Source: Aequorivita vitellina (GTDB lineage Bacteria; Bacteroidota; Bacteroidia; Flavobacteriales; Flavobacteriaceae). From it: a stretch of DNA of 64,000 nucleotides. The stretch is taken from the NCBI RefSeq assembly GCF_022008365.1, contig NZ_JAIRBA010000019.1:1-64000 (forward strand). Reading direction: 5' to 3'. Below the pieces are notes generated by a model. It made no database searches. It was not told where the DNA came from and saw only the letters and a program-made list of their open reading frames with translations. Shown here piece after piece: positions 18,051 through 27,191 of the stretch; position 1 is the stretch's first letter, and the number at the start of each line of letters is the position of its first letter. The position numbers and the translations under genes are program-made.

Positions 18051-19808
18051 TTACATTTCTTTTTCCAAGAGCTGCTTTGCGTACAGTTCCTTGTAATAAC
18101 CTTCGGAATTGACCAATGCGTTGTGTGTTCCCTGCTGAATGATTTTGCCGTTTTCCAAAACAATTATTTTATTGGCATTTTTAACCGAAGAGATTCGGTG
18201 ACTTACTATTAGCGTGGTTTTAGTTTTTGAAATTTCGAATAAATTTTGAAGAATTTCTTCTTCTGTTTCGGTATCTACAGCCGAAAGACAATCGTCGAAA
18301 AGTAAAATCTGTGGATCTTTAATTATTGCGCGTGCAATTGAAACTCGTTGCTTTTGTCCACCGCTCAATGTTATACCGCGTTCGCCAAGCACGGTGTCAT
18401 ATCCTTTGGTAAAACCTATAATATTTTTATGAACGGCTGCGTTTTTTGCAGCTTGAATTACCTCTTCATCTGAAGCATTTTCTTTACCAAAACGAATGTT
18501 GTTGCGCAGCGTATCGCTAAAAAGAAAGGCGTCTTGTGGCACATACCCTATGCTGTTTCGCAAATCTTCTAGATTGAGATTTTTAATTGGGGTATTGTCT
18601 ATTTTTAACATGTTTTCTTCCACATCGTAAAGTCTTCCAATCAATTCGAGAATGGTGGATTTTCCCGAACCCGTGTTCCCTATAATGGCTAGTGTTTCCC
18701 CGGGCTTCACTTTAAATGAAACGTTTGTTAGTGCCGTTATTCCTGTATCTGGGTAAGTAAAGCTGAGGTTATTAAATTCTATTGTACCGTTAATTGGGGT
18801 GCTTTCTTCCACGCTATTCTGGATGGCGGGTTCTGTTTTTAGAAATTCGTTTATACGTTTTTGCGAAGCTTCGGCCTGCTGTATCATTGAGGTTACCCAA
18901 CCAACAACAGCTACGGGCCAGGTGAGCATATTTACGTAAATTAAGAATTCAACAATGGTTCCAAACTCTGCTATTTCACCATTAATATAACGGGTGCCTC
19001 CAATGTAAATAACAAGAATATTACTAACGCCAATAAGCAACATCATTAGCGGAAAAAACAAGGCCTGCACCTTTGCCAAATCTATGTTTTTTACTTTGCT
19101 GCCTTCAGCTAATTCTTCAAAGTTTTGGTTTGTTCGGGGTTCTATCCCGTAGGCTTTTATAACGGCAATTCCGCTAAAACTTTCTTGGGTAAAAGTGGTA
19201 AGTTTTGAAAGATATTGCTGTACAATTGTTGTGCGTCTGTTTATTAAAACGCTCAATCTATAAATGGCAATAGACAAAATAGGCAATGGCGCAATAGCGT
19301 ACCAAGTTAATACCGGTGCTTTGTAAAACATATACGTTATAACCACAACAAAGAGCGTAATAGTAGTAATACTATACATAAGCGCTGGTCCCACATACAT
19401 ACGCACTTTTGAAACATCTTCGCTAATGCGGTTCATTAAATCGCCAGTTCGGTTTTGTTTGTAAAAGCCCAAATGCAGTTTTTCGTAGTGCTTGAATACT
19501 TCGTTTTTAAGGTCGTATTCTACGTATCGAGAAACCACGATAAACGTTTGGCGCATCATAAAAGTGAAAAATGCAGAAAGCAATGCAGCGCCCAAAAGCA
19601 ATAAAATGTTTATAAGAAGTTCATGTTCAACAACACTTATATTTGTTATTTCGCCATTTAAATACTGCTTTACCGAGGTGACCGAGTCGCCCACTTTCAT
19701 TGGTACTATCAATTTAAATACGGTAGCAATAATGGTGATAAATACCCCTAGAAGTATGCGGCCTTTATATTTTAAGAAATATTTATTGAGATACTTTAAT
19801 TCTTTCAT
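18051..19808 (-). CDS. ABC exporter, membrane-ATPase fusion (MsbA/BmrC-like)
   Basis: 585 residues. Six membrane helices occupy residues ~15-320, followed by an ATPase domain with Walker A (GNTGSGKST), the Q-loop in YVPQDAFLFSDT, the signature LSGGQKQR, Walker B ILLFD and the H-loop SHR. The residue after Walker B, normally the catalytic Glu, is Asp (D506 in LFDDCLSAVD). This is typical of the degenerate half of heterodimeric exporters such as BmrC/YheI. No partner half-transporter is encoded nearby. It probably exports lipids or drugs across the inner membrane. Confidence 0.88.
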   Translation of the reverse strand: MKELKYLNKYFLKYKGRILLGVFITIIATVFKLIVPMKVGDSVTSVKQYLNGEITNISVVEHELLINILLLLGAALLSAFFTFMMRQTFIVVSRYVEYDLKNEVFKHYEKLHLGFYKQNRTGDLMNRISEDVSKVRMYVGPALMYSITTITLFVVVITYMFYKAPVLTWYAIAPLPILSIAIYRLSVLINRRTTIVQQYLSKLTTFTQESFSGIAVIKAYGIEPRTNQNFEELAEGSKVKNIDLAKVQALFFPLMMLLIGVSNILVIYIGGTRYINGEIAEFGTIVEFLIYVNMLTWPVAVVGWVTSMIQQAEASQKRINEFLKTEPAIQNSVEESTPINGTIEFNNLSFTYPDTGITALTNVSFKVKPGETLAIIGNTGSGKSTILELIGRLYDVEENMLKIDNTPIKNLNLEDLRNSIGYVPQDAFLFSDTLRNNIRFGKENASDEEVIQAAKNAAVHKNIIGFTKGYDTVLGERGITLSGGQKQRVSIARAIIKDPQILLFDDCLSAVDTETEEEILQNLFEISKTKTTLIVSHRISSVKNANKIIVLENGKIIQQGTHNALVNSEGYYKELYAKQLLEKEM

Positions 19809-19926
19809 TTACTCTTTTTGAGTTACTGGGTTGCTGGGTTAGTGGTTGCAAAACGTATTTTGTGAATAATTGAATAACTTTGCGAAATAGTAACCATTTT
19901 AAAATTCTTAAATTATCTACGGATGC

Positions 19927-19958
19927 TTTGTGAAATTGACAACAAAGGGTTACTTTTG
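19927..19958 (+). promoter_or_regulatory. Promoter of leucine dehydrogenase
   Basis: TTTG at 19927-19930, a 20-bp spacer, then TACTTTTG at 19951-19958: a full match to the Bacteroidota TTTG-N19/20-TAnnTTTG promoter. The ATG lies 41 bp downstream at 20000. The segment is in the 191 bp gap between the divergent exporter and dehydrogenase genes. Confidence 0.75.
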
Positions 19959-19999
19959 CACCGCCTTTTTAAAGGATATGTAACATAATTAAATAAGCT

Positions 20000-21097
20000 A
20001 TGGTAACTGAGGTAATAGATACAAACGAACTTCATAAAATGGACCCTGTTTTCGGGCAAATGTCCTTTGATAATCACGAGCAAATCGTTTTTTGCAACGA
20101 CAAAGATACTGGTTTAAAAGCAATAATTGGTATTCATAATACTGTTTTAGGACCAGCACTTGGCGGTACCCGAATGTGGAATTACACCAGTGAGTGGGAA
20201 GCGTTAAACGACGTACTTCGTCTATCTCGTGGTATGACGTACAAAAGTGCAATTACAGGTTTAAACCTTGGTGGGGGAAAAGCCGTATTAATTGGCGATG
20301 CCAAGACACAAAAAACTCCTGAACTTATGTTAAAGTTTGGCGAGTTTGTGCATTCTTTGGGCGGTAAATACATTACTGCGGAAGATGTGGGAATGGCAAC
20401 TTCAGATATGGATTTGGTTCGTACAGTAACGCCATATGTAACTGGGATTTCAGAAGCAAATGGCGGGGCAGGAAACCCTTCTCCAATTACTGCGTACGGG
20501 GTTTTTATGGGAATGAAGGCTGCTGCAAAATATAAATTTGGAAGCGATATTCTGGAGGATAAAGTAGTATATGTACAAGGAATTGGTAACGTGGGCGAAG
20601 CGTTGGTAGAAAACCTAAGTAACGAAGGCGCCAAAGTTTTTATAGCAGATATTAATCAAGAGCGTTTAGAGGAAGTTCGCGATAAATACAATGTTGAAAT
20701 TTACAGCGGTAATAATATTTACGCAGAAAAAATGGACATCTACGCGCCTTGTGCTTTGGGAGCGACAATAAATGATAGCACCATAAAACAATTAGATGCT
20801 AAAATAATTGCTGGTGCTGCAAACAATCAATTAGCTGAAGAACAAAAACACGGAACGATGCTTCGCGAAAGAGGCATTGTTTACGCACCAGATTTCTTGA
20901 TAAATGCAGGTGGAATCATCAATGTTTATGCAGAACTTGAGAATTATGACCGCAAGGAAATAATTAGAAAAACCGAAAACATTTACAACACCACACTCGA
21001 AATTTTGAAGAAGGCGGAAGCAGATAACATTACCACCTATCAGGCAGCGTATAATGTGGCCCAAGCCAGAATTGATGCAAGAAAAAACGAAAAATAG
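20000..21097 (+). CDS. Leucine dehydrogenase (Glu/Leu/Phe/Val dehydrogenase family)
   Basis: 365 residues. The dimerisation/catalytic half carries GPALGGTRMW and the glycine-rich substrate block GLNLGGGKAVLIGD with the catalytic Lys, then TAEDVGMATSDMD. The NAD-binding half has VQGIGNVGEALVENL (Rossmann GxGxxG) followed by an Asp. Length and motifs fit leucine/branched-chain amino-acid dehydrogenase, which oxidatively deaminates Leu, Ile and Val to 2-oxo acids with NAD. In this phylum that feeds branched-chain fatty-acid synthesis and Leu catabolism. It has its own strong promoter. Confidence 0.9.
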   Translation: MVTEVIDTNELHKMDPVFGQMSFDNHEQIVFCNDKDTGLKAIIGIHNTVLGPALGGTRMWNYTSEWEALNDVLRLSRGMTYKSAITGLNLGGGKAVLIGDAKTQKTPELMLKFGEFVHSLGGKYITAEDVGMATSDMDLVRTVTPYVTGISEANGGAGNPSPITAYGVFMGMKAAAKYKFGSDILEDKVVYVQGIGNVGEALVENLSNEGAKVFIADINQERLEEVRDKYNVEIYSGNNIYAEKMDIYAPCALGATINDSTIKQLDAKIIAGAANNQLAEEQKHGTMLRERGIVYAPDFLINAGGIINVYAELENYDRKEIIRKTENIYNTTLEILKKAEADNITTYQAAYNVAQARIDARKNEK

Positions 21098-21184
21098 TTT
21101 TCTTTTTTCTTAAAACACTATCTTTGCAGCGCACAGGAAATATCTTGTGCGTTGTTTCTTTAAACCCGTTCTTTCAAAAAATAT

Positions 21185-22129
21185 ATGCTTACAAGAAGAC
21201 ATATCCGCGTAAAAGTTTTGCAATCTGTTTACGCTTACAACCAGCGTCCCGATCCAAATATTGATATTCAGGAAAAGTTTCTACTCCACAGTATAGATCA
21301 GATGCAGGATTTGTATTTATTGATGTTGCAGCTGCTACTGTCTGTGCAAGATCAAGCTGAGAGTTTCTTAACGCGCTCTCAAAAAAAACACCTCGCAACT
21401 GCTCTCGAAAAAAACCCGAGTAGAACTTTTGTTGAAAATAAATTGCTGCAAATAATTGCGCAAAACACGACTTTTAACGACTTAATTGAGAAGAAAAACC
21501 TCAATTATTGGCAAATGGATAACGAGTATGTAGCTATTCTTTTTAACGAGTTGCGAGAGTTAGAATGGTACAAAACGTATTTGACTAAAACTGAAACTAC
21601 CTATAAAGAAGATCAAGATTTTGTTATGCGCATTTACAAGGAGGTAATTGCACCAAACGACAAAATCTACGAATACTTAGAAGACAAACGCCTTACCTGG
21701 ATAGATGACTTCCCCATTGTTAACACTGCCATTGTTAAAATGCTCAGCAAACTTTCAGAAAATAATGCTTCAGCACTACTGGTTCCAAATCTTTACAAAA
21801 ACGTTGAAGATCGTGAATATGCCGTACAACTTTTTCGAAAGGTAATTCTAAATGAAGATAAGCTAAACACTGAAATTGTAGGTAAAACTCCCAACTGGGA
21901 CCAAGAGCGAATTGCAGATTTGGATTTGATTATTTTGAAAATGGGCATTGCCGAATTTTTATACTTTCCGTCCATTCCGGTACGAGCTACTATTAACGAA
22001 TACCTTGAAATTTCAAAAGAATATTCAACCCCGAAAAGCAGTATTTTTATCAATGGTATTTTAGATAAAATAGTAAAGGAATTTGGTGATAATGGCAAAC
22101 TGAATAAAATTGGACGCGGACTTCAATAA
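21185..22129 (+). CDS. nusB: Transcription antitermination factor NusB
   Basis: 314 residues, the long Bacteroidota form. The start MLTRRHIRVKVLQSVYAYNQ is the NusB-type N-terminal helix with its basic RNA-binding face. The C-terminal half (about 170-305) has the conserved all-helical core, ending LDLIILKMGIAEFLYFPSIPVRATINEYLEISKEYSTPKSSIFINGILDKI. NusB binds boxA RNA with S10 to allow antitermination in rRNA operons. DUF1573 and yajC genes follow on the same strand. Confidence 0.93.
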   Translation: MLTRRHIRVKVLQSVYAYNQRPDPNIDIQEKFLLHSIDQMQDLYLLMLQLLLSVQDQAESFLTRSQKKHLATALEKNPSRTFVENKLLQIIAQNTTFNDLIEKKNLNYWQMDNEYVAILFNELRELEWYKTYLTKTETTYKEDQDFVMRIYKEVIAPNDKIYEYLEDKRLTWIDDFPIVNTAIVKMLSKLSENNASALLVPNLYKNVEDREYAVQLFRKVILNEDKLNTEIVGKTPNWDQERIADLDLIILKMGIAEFLYFPSIPVRATINEYLEISKEYSTPKSSIFINGILDKIVKEFGDNGKLNKIGRGLQ

Positions 22130-22184
22130 GAGTAAAAAAATCCTTATTTTTGGCGTGCTAAAAACATAAAAAATCTAAATTATC

Positions 22185-22664
22185 ATGAAAAAATCAGTTT
22201 TATTAGTAGCAATACTATCTGTTTTTGCCTTTTCATCTTGTAAAGACAATGCGGCAGACAAAGTAAACGAGGAAAATGTAGCCACTGCCGAAGCTCGTGA
22301 CGCAGAATCGGGTAAGTTCCCAGTAATTACTTTTGAAGAAAGTCAATATGACTTTGGAACCATCGATCAAGGAACAAATGTGGAACACGTATTTAAATTT
22401 ACAAATACAGGTGATGCACCATTAATGATCGTTAATGCTAAAAGTAGCTGCGGTTGTACAGTACCAGAATACACTAAAGAGCCAGTTGCTCCAGGTGACA
22501 GTGGTGAAATGCTAGTAAAATTCAATGGTAGTGGTCAAAATCAAGTTAGTAAAACAGTTACTATTACTACAAACACTAAAGCAGGAACAGAAACTTTAAC
22601 CATTAAAGCTTTTGTAAACCCTAAAGCGGGCGCCGCGAAACCAATTAAAACCCCAACATCCTAA
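22185..22664 (+). CDS. DUF1573 domain lipoprotein
   Basis: 159 residues with a lipoprotein signal (Cys19 in AFSSCKD). The mature part is one DUF1573 domain, an Ig/ASPM-type beta sandwich: FDFG-type segment YDFGTIDQGTNVEHVFKFTN, then LMIVNAKSSCGCTVPEY with the conserved CGC, then GEMLVKFNGSGQNQVSKTVTITTNT. The family is abundant in the Bacteroidota envelope; its role is not known. It lies between nusB and yajC (55 and 29 bp gaps), an arrangement I recall as conserved in flavobacteria. Confidence 0.88.
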   Translation: MKKSVLLVAILSVFAFSSCKDNAADKVNEENVATAEARDAESGKFPVITFEESQYDFGTIDQGTNVEHVFKFTNTGDAPLMIVNAKSSCGCTVPEYTKEPVAPGDSGEMLVKFNGSGQNQVSKTVTITTNTKAGTETLTIKAFVNPKAGAAKPIKTPTS

Positions 22665-22693
22665 TTTTTAAAACTTAGGAATAAATAATTACT

Positions 22694-22984
22694 ATGGAAC
22701 AAATACAAAGTTTTTTACCTATAATATTATTGTTTTTGGTAATGTATCTTTTCTTGATACGACCACAAATGAAAAAAGCCAAACAAGAAAAACAGTTTGC
22801 CGCCCAACTTAAAAAAGGCGATAAAGTGATAACTTCTGGTGGGCTACACGGTAAAGTACTTGAACTTTATGACGACGGTACTTGCATTATTGAAAGCGGA
22901 GCTGGAAAAATGAAGTTTGAAAGATCTGCCATCTCTATGGAAAGAACCGCAAAACTAAATGCACCAGCGAAGGAAAAGAAATAG
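22694..22984 (+). CDS. yajC: Preprotein translocase accessory subunit YajC
   Basis: 96 residues: one N-terminal membrane helix (FLPIILLFLVMYLFLI) followed by the diagnostic RPQMKKAKQEKQFAAQLKKGDKVITSGGLHGKV and a short beta domain. Length and motif match YajC, which associates with SecDF at the inner membrane to promote protein export. It is the last gene of the block and is followed by a strong terminator. Confidence 0.95.
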   Translation: MEQIQSFLPIILLFLVMYLFLIRPQMKKAKQEKQFAAQLKKGDKVITSGGLHGKVLELYDDGTCIIESGAGKMKFERSAISMERTAKLNAPAKEKK

Positions 22985-23007
22985 TAAATTGTTCCTTTTT
23001 TAATTAA

Positions 23008-23042
23008 AAACTCCCTCACTATTTTAATAGTCGAGGGAGTTT
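23008..23042 (+). terminator. Rho-independent terminator after yajC
   Basis: AAACTCCCTC (23008-23017) pairs with GAGGGAGTTT (23033-23042), and an inner ACTATT/AATAGT extends the stem. A T-rich stretch follows on the plus strand, and an A-rich stretch precedes it, so it could also stop pepT transcription arriving from the other side. Confidence 0.85.
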
Positions 23043-23082
23043 CTTTTTGTTATTTGTATTTTAGGATTTGAATCTCCTTCCT

Positions 23083-24345
23083 TTATTCCTCTTCGCTTTT
23101 AAATTTTGAAAGATCTTGTGCGGTAATTTGTGCAATATTCACAATTACTTCTACTGCCTTTATCATGCTTTCAACTGGAACGTATTCATATCTGCCGTGA
23201 AAATTGTGTCCGCCAGCAAAAATATTCGGGCACGGAAGTCCCATAAAACTCAATTGCGAACCATCGGTTCCACCGCGAATTGGTTTTATTAGTGGCTTTA
23301 TGTCTGCTTGTTCCATGGCTTGTTTTGCAATTTTCACAATGTGCATAACAGGCTCAACTTTTTCGCGCATATTGAAATATTGGTCCTTAATTTCAACAGT
23401 AACGACCTCCATTTCAAATTGATCGTTCAGCTCGTCGGCTAATTGTTGAACCATTTGTTTTCTCGCTTCAAAGTGCTTTTTGTCGTGGTCGCGGATAATG
23501 TATTGTAATTTTGTTTCGTCTACAGTTCCATTAATATTATGAAGGTGAAAAAAGCCTTCCCTACCTTCGGTGTGCTCTGGCGTTTCAAGTCTGGGTAGTG
23601 AATTAATATAATCTGTAGCAATGTACATACTGTTTACCATTTTACCCTTGGCATATCCCGGATGCACAATTTTTCCTTTTACAGTAACCACTGCACCTGC
23701 TGCGTTGAAGTTTTCATATTCAAGTTCGCCTACTTGGCTACCGTCCATGGTGTAAGCCCAATCTGCGCCAAATTTTTTAACATCAAATTTATGTGCGCCA
23801 CGCCCTATTTCTTCATCGGGTGTAAAGCCTACGCGTATTTTTCCGTGTTTAATTTCAGGATTATTAATAAGGTATTCCATTGCCGAAACTATTTCGGTAA
23901 TCCCCGCTTTATCATCAGCGCCCAAAAGCGTTGTGCCATCTGTAGTAATTAGGGTTTGCCCTTTATAAAGCAATAAATCTTCAAAATAATCTGGCGATAG
24001 AATAATGTCTTGTTCTTTATTTAAAACTATATCCTTTCCGTTATAATTTTCAATAATTTGTGGTTTCACATTGGCTCCCGTAAAATCTGGCGAAGTATCA
24101 AAATGCGAAACAAAACCAATAACAGGAACAGAATGCGAAACATTTGAAGGCAAAGTGGCCATTATATAGGCGTTTTCGTCAATTGTAACGTCCTCCATTC
24201 CAATTGCTTTTAGTTCTTCGGCTAGTTTATTAGCGAGGTCCCACTGCTTTTTAGTGCTTGGCGTAGTATCACTGTTTGGATCGCTTTCGGTGTCAATGGT
24301 TACATAACTTGTGAAGCGGTCAATAATATGTTGTTTTTCAATCAT
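23083..24345 (-). CDS. pepT: Peptidase T (aminotripeptidase)
   Basis: 420 residues from the ATG at 24345 ([15 protein letters not shown]), which matches the family start better than the upstream codon at 24366. M20-family zinc motifs are present: [12 protein letters not shown] (metal-binding His/Asp), [16 protein letters not shown] (bridging Asp), FTPDEEIG (catalytic Glu pair) and [22 protein letters not shown] near the C-terminus. Peptidase T removes the N-terminal residue of tripeptides in the cytoplasm. Confidence 0.93.
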   Translation of the reverse strand: MIEKQHIIDRFTSYVTIDTESDPNSDTTPSTKKQWDLANKLAEELKAIGMEDVTIDENAYIMATLPSNVSHSVPVIGFVSHFDTSPDFTGANVKPQIIENYNGKDIVLNKEQDIILSPDYFEDLLLYKGQTLITTDGTTLLGADDKAGITEIVSAMEYLINNPEIKHGKIRVGFTPDEEIGRGAHKFDVKKFGADWAYTMDGSQVGELEYENFNAAGAVVTVKGKIVHPGYAKGKMVNSMYIATDYINSLPRLETPEHTEGREGFFHLHNINGTVDETKLQYIIRDHDKKHFEARKQMVQQLADELNDQFEMEVVTVEIKDQYFNMREKVEPVMHIVKIAKQAMEQADIKPLIKPIRGGTDGSQLSFMGLPCPNIFAGGHNFHGRYEYVPVESMIKAVEVIVNIAQITAQDLSKFKSEEE

Positions 24346-24430
24346 AACTTTTCGTTTACTATGCAAAATAAAGCATATTCAAAATAACAAATACATAGTT
24401 TAGTGTATTTTTGTACCACATTTTTCAACT

Positions 24431-25543
24431 ATGTACAAAACCTTCATTCGTCCGCTATTTTTTCGTTTCGATCCTGAAAAAATCCATCATTTTACATTTT
24501 CGCTAGTTCAGTTTTTTCATAAAATTGGCTTCGGAAGTATTTTCCGAAGTATTTATAAAGTGGAAAACCCAAAATTGGAACGCGAACTTTTTGGTCTGAA
24601 ATTTCCAAACCCAGTGGGACTTGCCGCAGGATTTGATAAAGATGCGAAGTTATACAAAGAACTTTCAAATTTTGGATTCGGTTTTATTGAAATAGGAACC
24701 GTAACTCCAAAACCACAACCCGGAAATGAGAAACCGCGATTGTTTCGTTTAAAAGAAGATTCGGCAATTATAAACCGGATGGGTTTTAATAACGGTGGCG
24801 TAGAAGAAGCTGTTGAAAGGTTGAAAGCGAATGGAAAGGCCGTTTCGGCTCCGCGCAACGACCCTGCCAAAAGTACAAGTGAGGAACGCAGCAAACGCAC
24901 GGTGGCTGAGCGGAGCCGAAGCCCCAGAGTCTTAATAGGCGGCAACATTGGCAAAAACAAAATCACACCAAATGAAGAAGCCGTAAACGATTATATAATT
25001 TGTTTTGAAGCATTGTTTGATTATGTAGATTATTTTGTGGTAAACGTAAGTTCGCCAAACACGCCAAATCTGCGCGCTTTGCAGGAGAAGAAACCATTAA
25101 CCGATTTGCTGCAAACGCTTCAGGAAAAAAACAATTCAAAAGCAAAACGCAAACCAATTCTTTTAAAAATTGCGCCAGATTTAACCGATGAGCAACTTTT
25201 AGACATTATTGAAATCGTTGAGACCACACAAATTGACGGCGTTATTGCAACCAACACAACAATTTCCCGCGACGGACTTGCTTCGGAAAACAAAAAAGAA
25301 ATGGGCGGTTTAAGTGGAAAACCGTTAAATAAAAGAGCGACGGAAGTAATCCGTTTTCTTTCGGAAAAAAGCAACAAAGCATTCCCGATTATTGGGGTTG
25401 GTGGTATTCATTCTGCCGAAGATGCTTTAGAAAAATTGGATGCTGGCGCCAGTTTGGTGCAGCTTTATACAGGTTTTATCTACGAAGGTCCGGGCTTGAT
25501 AAAGGAAATAAACAAAGCGATATTGAAAAGACATAAGACATAG
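24431..25543 (+). CDS. pyrD: Dihydroorotate dehydrogenase (quinone), with in-frame repeat insertion
   Basis: 370 residues of class 2 dihydroorotate dehydrogenase, the quinone-linked fourth step of pyrimidine synthesis. Visible landmarks are an N-terminal membrane-associating helix pair, [49 protein letters not shown] (with the catalytic Ser), and the FMN site [28 protein letters not shown]. Residues 137-166 (24839-24928) interrupt the usual short connection between ERLKANGK and [11 protein letters not shown]. This 30-residue basic, Ser/Arg-rich insert is encoded by a palindromic DNA element. The frame stays open, so the enzyme is probably functional. The last residues (KRHKT) lie in another repeat. 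Confidence 0.9.
   Translation: MYKTFIRPLFFRFDPEKIHHFTFSLVQFFHKIGFGSIFRSIYKVENPKLERELFGLKFPNPVGLAAGFDKDAKLYKELSNFGFGFIEIGTVTPKPQPGNEKPRLFRLKEDSAIINRMGFNNGGVEEAVERLKANGKAVSAPRNDPAKSTSEERSKRTVAERSRSPRVLIGGNIGKNKITPNEEAVNDYIICFEALFDYVDYFVVNVSSPNTPNLRALQEKKPLTDLLQTLQEKNNSKAKRKPILLKIAPDLTDEQLLDIIEIVETTQIDGVIATNTTISRDGLASENKKEMGGLSGKPLNKRATEVIRFLSEKSNKAFPIIGVGGIHSAEDALEKLDAGASLVQLYTGFIYEGPGLIKEINKAILKRHKT
24839..24928. repeat. 90 bp palindromic element inserted in frame in pyrD
   Basis: A perfect 11-bp inverted repeat, TTCGGCTCCGC (24844-24854) and GCGGAGCCGAA (24910-24920), bounds the segment. With mismatches the pairing extends inward by about nine more bases (CAACGACC side against GGTGGCTG side). 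Base composition is far more GC-rich than the surrounding gene. The length (90 bp by comparison with the family) is a multiple of three. It resembles the small palindromic elements dispersed in flavobacterial intergenic DNA. Confidence 0.75.
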
Positions 25544-25645
25544 GACACTTTTATAATGATAAAATGGCAATAAATTTACATCTCGAATTCAATAAACTGC
25601 GAGTCTTAAATCTTAAGTCTTATAGCGCAGCGGTCTTACGTCTTT
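25526..25645. repeat. Inverted repeat spanning pyrD end and lysE leader
   Basis: AAAGACATAAGAC (25526-25538) is complementary, with one mismatch, to GTCTTACGTCTTT (25633-25645). The 94 bp between them contain further GTCTTA/TCTTAA direct copies. The left arm encodes the last residues of PyrD, and the right arm ends 4 bp before the LysE ATG. It is probably a dispersed repeat remnant rather than a terminator. Confidence 0.55.
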
Positions 25646-25649
25646 TTTT

Positions 25650-26264
25650 ATGATTGAAACCCTGATTTCCTTTTCAGTCGCTACTTTAGCGCTCGCCATT
25701 TCTCCTGGGCCAGACAATATTTATGTGCTAACGCAATCGCTGGTAAATGGTACGAAAAGCGGCATTGCAACAACTGCGGGTTTAATTAGTGGTTGCATTG
25801 TTCACACGACACTTTTGGCTTTTGGAATATCTGCGATTATAACAGCTTCCGATAAAATTTTCTACGGAATAAAGGTTTTGGGCGCTTGCTATTTACTGTA
25901 CTTGGCGTACTCGGTTTATAAAAGTGACGAACACATTCATTTGTCTGAAAATGCCCCAAAAAAATCATACGTTCAACTTTTTAAAACAGGGGTGATAATG
26001 AATTTGGTTAATCCAAAAGTGATGATTTTCTTTTTGGCCTTTTTCCCTGGTTTTTTGTGGGACAAAGAAGGAAATACCATTTTGCAATTTTACGTATTGG
26101 GAATTACTTTTATGATAGTTTCATTTATAACCTTTAGTAGCATTGCAATGGCAGCTGGTAAAATTTCATCTTTACTTTTGAAATGGAAAAATATGGGAGT
26201 TGTTTTAAAATGGTTACAAATACTCGTTTTTGTCGGGATTGCGGTGTTTATATTAATTCCATAA
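25650..26264 (+). CDS. LysE family translocator
   Basis: 204 residues with six hydrophobic segments. The first carries the LysE/RhtB hallmark (ALAISPGPDNIYVLTQSLVNGTKSGIATTAGLISGC). Later comes LNLVNPKV (MNLVNPKVMIFFLAFFPGF). The family exports amino acids or homoserine lactone-like compounds across the inner membrane. The substrate is unknown. It starts just after a repeat, with no clear -7 box, so it may be read from pyrD. Confidence 0.9.
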   Translation: MIETLISFSVATLALAISPGPDNIYVLTQSLVNGTKSGIATTAGLISGCIVHTTLLAFGISAIITASDKIFYGIKVLGACYLLYLAYSVYKSDEHIHLSENAPKKSYVQLFKTGVIMNLVNPKVMIFFLAFFPGFLWDKEGNTILQFYVLGITFMIVSFITFSSIAMAAGKISSLLLKWKNMGVVLKWLQILVFVGIAVFILIP

Positions 26265-26290
26265 ATCTGTTATTTTTTTAAAATTGAAAG

Positions 26291-26321
26291 ATTCCTGCCT
26301 GCGAAGGAATTGCTATCTTTG
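26291..26321 (+). promoter_or_regulatory. Hairpin and -7 box before the HMG-CoA lyase gene
   Basis: ATTCCT (26291-26296) pairs with AGGAAT (26305-26310) around a CCTGCGAAGG core. Immediately downstream is TATCTTTG (26314-26321), a match to the TAnnTTTG -7 box. The ATG follows only 5 bp later, so the transcript should be nearly leaderless. A similar CCTGCGAAGG palindrome occurs at 30518-30537. Confidence 0.55.
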
Positions 26322-26326
26322 AACCA

Positions 26327-27190
26327 ATGCAGCAAGTAAAAATTATAGAATGTCCCCGCGATGCCATGCAAGGCATAAAAGACTGGATTCCCACCGAGCA
26401 AAAAGTGAAATATATACAATCGCTTTTACGCTGTGGTTTTGATACCATCGATTTTGGAAGCTTTGTTTCGCCAAAGGCCATTCCGCAAATGCAGGATACT
26501 GCCGAAGTGCTTTCAAAACTGGATCTTTCAGCAACCAAAAGCAAGCTGCTCGCCATAATTGCAAATCTTCGCGGTGCCGAAGATGCCGTAAAACATCCTG
26601 AGATAGATTATTTGGGATACCCTTTTTCTATTTCAGAAAACTTCCAAATGCGCAACACGCATAAAACTATTGCTGAGTCTATGGTTTTGCTCCAAGATAT
26701 ATTAAATCTCGCCCATAAAAATGACAAAGAAGTAGTTGCTTATTTATCCATGGGTTTCGGAAATCCGTATGGCGATCCGTGGAATGTAGAGATAGTAGGC
26801 GAGTGGACCGAAAAGCTTTCGGCTATGGGTGTAAAAATACTTTCGCTTAGCGATACCGTGGGTTCTTCGAGCCCCGAGATTATATCATATTTATTTAGTA
26901 ATTTAATACCCAAATATCCCCACATAGAATTTGGAGCGCATTTGCACACCACCCCGACCGCTTGGCACGAAAAAGTTGATGCTGCATATAAAGCCGGTTG
27001 CCGAAGATTTGATGGCGCCATTCAAGGTTTTGGAGGTTGCCCAATGGCAAAAGACGAATTAACGGGAAATATGCCTACCGAAAAAATGCTCAGTTATTTT
27101 ACGGCTGAAAAAGTGTCGAGCAATATAAATCCAATGTCTTTTGAAAGTGCGCATAACGAAGCAACAAAAATTTTTACTAAATATCATTAA
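26327..27190 (+). CDS. Hydroxymethylglutaryl-CoA lyase
   Basis: 287 residues of the HMGL-like TIM-barrel family. The start VKIIECPRDAMQGI has the catalytic Arg-Asp pair. GFDTIDFGSFVSPKAIPQM, SLSDTVGSSSP and FGAHLHTTP (metal-binding His-x-His) follow. The C-terminal FDGAIQGFGGCPMAKDELTGNMPTE contains the active-site Cys in the GGCP loop. It cleaves 3-hydroxy-3-methylglutaryl-CoA to acetyl-CoA and acetoacetate, the end of leucine catabolism, which fits a genome with leucine dehydrogenase. One base separates it from the next gene. Confidence 0.92.
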   Translation: MQQVKIIECPRDAMQGIKDWIPTEQKVKYIQSLLRCGFDTIDFGSFVSPKAIPQMQDTAEVLSKLDLSATKSKLLAIIANLRGAEDAVKHPEIDYLGYPFSISENFQMRNTHKTIAESMVLLQDILNLAHKNDKEVVAYLSMGFGNPYGDPWNVEIVGEWTEKLSAMGVKILSLSDTVGSSSPEIISYLFSNLIPKYPHIEFGAHLHTTPTAWHEKVDAAYKAGCRRFDGAIQGFGGCPMAKDELTGNMPTEKMLSYFTAEKVSSNINPMSFESAHNEATKIFTKYH

Positions 27191-27191
27191 A

